This document shows positions 57,434 to 64,000 of a stretch of DNA of 64,000 nt, piece after piece. Below the pieces are notes generated by a model that had not been told where the DNA came from, did no database searches, and was given only the letters and a program-made list of their open reading frames with translations. The position numbers and the translations under genes were made by a program. The DNA lies in NCBI RefSeq assembly GCF_000151315.2, contig NW_011887293.1, positions 2,154,917 through 2,218,916 of the forward strand, given 5' to 3'. Position 1 is the stretch's first letter; every line of letters begins with the position of its first letter. This stretch comes from Capsaspora owczarzaki ATCC 30864 (taxonomy: Eukaryota; Opisthokonta; Filasterea).

Positions 57434-59808
57434 ATGTCAAGCGCTGCTGCTGCTCGTGCGGCTCAGCTCGCCGTGGTGAGGAAAACAGCGGCCGCGTGCA
57501 AGATCTCGAGATCTGCTTTTGCTGCTCCTTCCCGCTTCCTGTCGTCCAGCGCCACTGCCTTTGCCCGGAAGCGCCCGTCCGCCGCCGGTTTCGCAAAGCC
57601 CACTACTCCGAGTGCCTCGACCACTCCGGCTACCTCGACCACTCCGGGTGCATCTACTTTGACGTCGACTCGCACCAAGGCTGCCGCGGCTGCCGCCGCT
57701 GCTGCCGCTGCTGCTACCGAGTCAGTCATCGACCCCCAACAGCAGCGGGCCATCAAACGAGCGCTAGTAGATGTTGCTTTAGAGGCACGTTTCGACAAGC
57801 TGGCCAACTCCAACCCGCACAAGTTGACGTACGAGAATCGCATCCTAAACAATTGGCAACCCGGGACCGCCAAGGACACTTTGGATGCCGCGGCAACGTA
57901 CAACCCCGCCAAGCCACACTCTCGCAAGCTTGCGCCAGCCATTGGCACAGTCCCGCAAGTCGGCCCCGCATTGCCAAAGCCCGTCAATCCCCTCACCGCC
58001 CAAGGCCTCACTCGCCTACAGCTCCTCGGAGCTCAGCTCAGGGGCGATCTGGTGGACGAGCCCCAACCACCAGTCCCCGCCCATGTTATCAAGCAGTTGC
58101 AACACCCCGATCTTGACGTGTCGCCGAGCAAAATTAGTCGCAAGAAGCAAATCGAGCAGGCGGTTGCCCGCGCCATGCCCGACGAGCTCCGCAGGAACAT
58201 TGATCAGAAAAACCCCAAGGTCAAGGCGTTTATCAAGCAGACCACCGAAGAGCACGAAGGCTTCCAGTTTGACCGACTCGACAGCGCCACGGCCGCCGGC
58301 GAGAAGCTCCCTCACGGCGACCCAACCGTGACCAACAACCCCAGCGCCCTCATCATCGAGTCCTCCTTGTACAAGCAGACGTACGACCCGACGTTTTCCC
58401 AGCGCACTGGTGTCATTGCTACCAAGGTTGGCATGATGCACACCTGGAACCACTGGGGCCAGCGTCTCCCTCTCACTGTGCTGCAAATCTCGGACGCTGC
58501 CGTTCTCGACTTCCGTGTCCCCGAATCACACGGCTATACTGCTTTGCAGGTACGCACATCCAATCCCCTCTCTTGGTTTGACATTCACCCGGCTTCCCCG
58601 CCACCTTTCCGCCACCTTCTCTATTCCGATGAGGAAATATACTTACAAATGCTCTAGAATTAATCCGACATTCAGCCACGCGTGTTATGACGCATGGTTG
58701 CTGACGAGACGTATCCATCTGACGGAATTTTTTTTCCCTACTTTAACTTTTCTTTCCCTAATCTCCATATCGTCCTTTGTTCTCTTCTTTTCGACGTTGC
58801 TAACTTGTTTGAGTTTTTTTTGCTCCTTAGATTGCCGCTGGTGAGATCAAGCAACCTGCGAAACACGTCGAGGTGAGTTTGATTCGTTTGCTCTTGGCAA
58901 ATGCCTTGTTTTTGAAGGGTTTTCTTTTTAATTTCCATTGGTGCTCACCTTGGTCATAACTCTTTTTTTTTTTGTTTTGAACAGGGTACTTTCCGAAGGG
59001 TTGGCCTCACTGCCCGAAAGCACATTCACGAATTCCGTGTGACTGCCAATGCTCTCATTCCACCGGGCACCCGTTTGTACGCTGCGCATTTCATTCCCGG
59101 CCAGCATGTGGACGTTCTTGCCAACACGTAAGCCGTTCTTCTCGCTGATGTTTTATTGCATGTCTAGTTCGTTTGCAAAGTACATCCATGCTAAAACCTT
59201 TGTTTTTCTTGGTTTTGTTTTCAACAGTAAGGGCCGAGGATTTGCAGGTGTCATGAAGCGCCACGGCATGAAGGGATCTCCCGCCTCTCACGGTCATTCA
59301 TTGGTCCATCGCGCTATGGGCAGTTTCGGCGGTGGCGGTGTACGTTCTCTCTTGCACGACCTCTGGTTTTTTGATTGATTTCTTCAGTGTGACTGACGCT
59401 TTTTTTCTGGTTTTTCAATTCTTAGGGCATGGGCCGTGTTTATCCAGGCAAGCGCATGGCAGGTCATATGGGTACCATTCCTGCTATGCATCATAATCTG
59501 TTGGTGAGTATCTGTTTCGCCTCGCTTTGATGGAGTTTGATTTGTTCTCTGACAAAGTGTTTTTTTTTTTTGTTTTTTTTTGGGCACTTTTGTTGCAGGT
59601 TTATCGCATCAATACCAAGCATAATCTCGTCTATGTCAAGGGCAGTGTACCTGGCCCTCGCAAGGCGTTTGTTTATTTGCGCGATGCCGTTCGCGCACCA
59701 AACAAGCGATTGCTGCTTCCTTTCCCAACATACTATCCAAACCCTTTGAGGCCTCTTCCCGAGGAGATTACTTGCCCTCCGCCGAGCACTGAGGCGGGCA
59801 AGGTGTAA
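57434..59808 (+). CDS. MRPL3: Mitochondrial large-subunit ribosomal protein uL3m
   Basis: Six exons (57434-58549, 58831-58872, 58985-59127, 59228-59339, 59426-59503, 59599-59808) encode 566 residues, longer than the ~350 of animal MRPL3. The first ~85 residues are Ser/Ala/Arg-rich, suiting a mitochondrial presequence; polyalanine and a helical linker follow. The uL3 domain begins [19 protein letters not shown] and continues [60 protein letters not shown] and [18 protein letters not shown]. These match bacterial-type L3, including the W-finger-like loop ([13 protein letters not shown]). All junctions keep frame. It is nucleus-encoded and should act in the mitochondrial ribosome peptidyl-transferase region. 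Confidence 0.95.
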
Positions 59809-60002
59809 AAAAAAAACCCCATCCTCGTTTCGATCCTGCACAGTTTTGCAATTTTCTTGTACCATCAACAAACGCGTTTATCCAAACTCCTTTTCTTTCC
59901 GCTTGCATTTTTTTTCAAGATGTAATTCTTGTAGCACACGTGTAATAGTACCCGAAATAATGACCAAACAAAACTCCCGACGACAAGCAAACAAATTCCA
60001 CC

Positions 60003-62680
<2,678 letters not shown>

Positions 62681-63549
62681 GGATGGGTCCAAAAGCAAAT
62701 ACAAAACAGGGAATGAGCAAATTCAAGTGCTTACAAGGATGAGATGAGAATGGGGGCAGGTGACTGGGAAAGGTCTGAGAATCGCGGCCTGTTTTGCTTT
62801 GTGATTCAGTGAAAGCTTGCGATTGCGATCAAACCTCATCGCGTGCGTCTGCGTCAGTACTCGCGCAATACAAGACGAAAAGACGTGCAAACTATGGTGA
62901 TCGAGTTCCAAAGCACTGCTGGGGTGACTGTTGCATTGAATCTCTCGCTGAACAAGCCGAGACAGAAACGAATCAACGCCCAAGCGAATCTACAATCTCA
63001 GTTCTTCAATTCTTCAATCCTTCAATTCTTCAATCCTTCAATTCTTCAATCCTTCATCAATCCTTCATCAATCCTTCATCAATCCTTCATCAATCCTTCA
63101 ATTCTTCACATTTAAAATCTTCACTCATTTTTTTTTTCTTTTTGACACTTTTTTTTTTTTTTTGCTTTTCAGCTGTCTTGTTTTTTGTTTTTCGGTCGAC
63201 CATTTTTCGAACAAGCAACGCACACTCAAGCAACAAAACAGCTCCAATCGACACGACACGAACATCCCCAACGCTCAACACTTTGCTTCATCGACAGCAG
63301 CACACACACACACACAAAAAGCGACAACACACAAAAAACACACCAAAAGCGACGAATCGCGAGTCGAGCATCACAAGCGACTCTTTCTGTTCCACTTTCA
63401 GACGCAGACACACTCGCACAGAGACACACGCAACCTCAACGTGGTGCTTGTGTGGTGTTGACGTCCGACAAACGCGGGAAGGCGAGGCGAGACGAGACGA
63501 GACGAGACGAGAGCGACAGAAAGAGGAGTAGTAGTCAAAAAAACACACA
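62681..63549. other. Divergent region upstream of PAK1IP1 and the last gene
   Basis: It contains promoters and leaders, a TTCAATCC-type minisatellite, T-runs (63128-63160), CA-rich sequence (63300-63350) and a GACGA repeat (63490-63511) in the leader of the downstream gene. No coding exon is recognised. Confidence 0.5.
63000..63112. repeat. Minisatellite, TTCAATCC / TTCATCAATCC units
   Basis: Alternating TTCAATTC and TTCAATCC units are followed by four TTCATCAATCC-like units, about 110 bases in all. Confidence 0.9.
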
Positions 63550-64000
63550 ATGGAAGAGACTCGCTCGCGCGCTGGTCAGGCCAAGCAGCAATGCGAGGCT
63601 GCGCTGGACGAGGCCATCACGCAGCTGTCGACGGAGGTCGGCGAGGCACAGCTGGACGACCCCGACTTTATGGTGGCACTGACCACGCTGAACGAGCTGT
63701 CGCAGCGGGTGCTGGAGACGACACTTGACGCCTACACGCCAGACCTTGTCAAGCAGGTCTCCACCGCCATCCAGGACCTCAAGCGCTCGTGGAAGGCGTC
63801 CTGGGGCTTTGTCGACCGCATCACGAACGTCATGCTCAGCGTCAACCGGCTCACCCGCATCGTCACCCAGCTCATCGAGGCAAAAACTGCGCCGCCGGCA
63901 CCAGCAGCAGCACCAGCAGCAGCAGCAGCTCCTCCAAAGCCCCAAGCCCAGCAGCCGCCAGTCATCATTGCGCCGTTGCTTCCTTCAACGCCAAGCACGA
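63550..64000 (+). CDS. Unidentified protein, N-terminal 150 residues, runs off window
   Basis: The ATG at 63550 opens 150 codons to the window edge. The first ~115 residues are helical and amphipathic (FMVALTTLNELSQRVLETTL, FVDRITNVMLSVNRLTRIV), like a small helical bundle. A Pro/Ala-rich linker follows. No family is recognised. The spacing of the helices would fit an N-terminal bundle of a signalling or trafficking protein, but no function is proposed. Confidence 0.7.
   Translation, partial: MEETRSRAGQAKQQCEAALDEAITQLSTEVGEAQLDDPDFMVALTTLNELSQRVLETTLDAYTPDLVKQVSTAIQDLKRSWKASWGFVDRITNVMLSVNRLTRIVTQLIEAKTAPPAPAAAPAAAAAPPKPQAQQPPVIIAPLLPSTPST

Overview
The window is nuclear DNA from an intron-bearing, unicellular opisthokont-like eukaryote. 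I favour a holozoan such as the filasterean Capsaspora owczarzaki, but this is inference. Genes are separated by 130 to 1,700 bases and carry short introns of about 100 to 270 bases with good GT-AG borders. Coding DNA is GC-rich. Non-coding DNA is full of A or T homopolymers and simple repeats. Several genes resemble animal families: a CNH-tailed RapGAP, an ARHGAP18/28-type RhoGAP, a C2-tailed inositol 5-phosphatase and a TRPC4AP-like protein.

Left part (1-20 kb): a 5'-complete, 3'-truncated CNOT1 (CCR4-NOT scaffold) on the minus strand, then on the plus strand a Rieske protein (RFESD-like), a TRPC4AP-like scaffold, and a large predicted receptor. The receptor joins a bacterial-style amidase/golvesin/FN3 ectodomain to a Cys-rich stalk, one membrane helix and a tail with phosphotyrosine-type motifs.

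Middle (20-43 kb): a 2,385-residue minus-strand protein with tandem CH domains, a coiled coil, RA domains, RapGAP and CNH. It is followed by ribokinase (+), diphosphoinositol polyphosphate phosphohydrolase (-), a protein resembling plant BIN4 (-), membrin/GOSR2 (+), PIGU (-), MED10 (+), an ARHGAP18/28-type RhoGAP (-) and an inositol polyphosphate 5-phosphatase (-). Neighbours alternate between head-to-head pairs (PIGU/MED10, 167 bases between start codons) and tail-to-tail pairs.

Right part (43-64 kb): a secreted GH28 polygalacturonase (+), a 5S rRNA gene with a T-run terminator (+), and a P-loop ATPase gene (-) enclosed by inverted ~85-95 bp repeats that may be the ends of a mobile element. 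Then come GTP-type PEPCK (+), GLE1 (-, cut by a 254-base N gap with frame damage beside it), mitochondrial ribosomal protein uL3m (+), PAK1IP1/MAK11 (-), and the start of an unidentified + strand gene.

The genes are mostly housekeeping (mRNA decay and export, transcription, ribosome assembly, GPI anchoring, ER-Golgi traffic), mixed with small-GTPase and phosphoinositide signalling. No operon-like functional cluster is evident. The most unusual items are the bacterial-ectodomain receptor, the CH-RA-RapGAP-CNH fusion, the BIN4-like gene and the inverted-repeat ATPase locus. All exon borders were read by eye from splice consensus and frame continuity.
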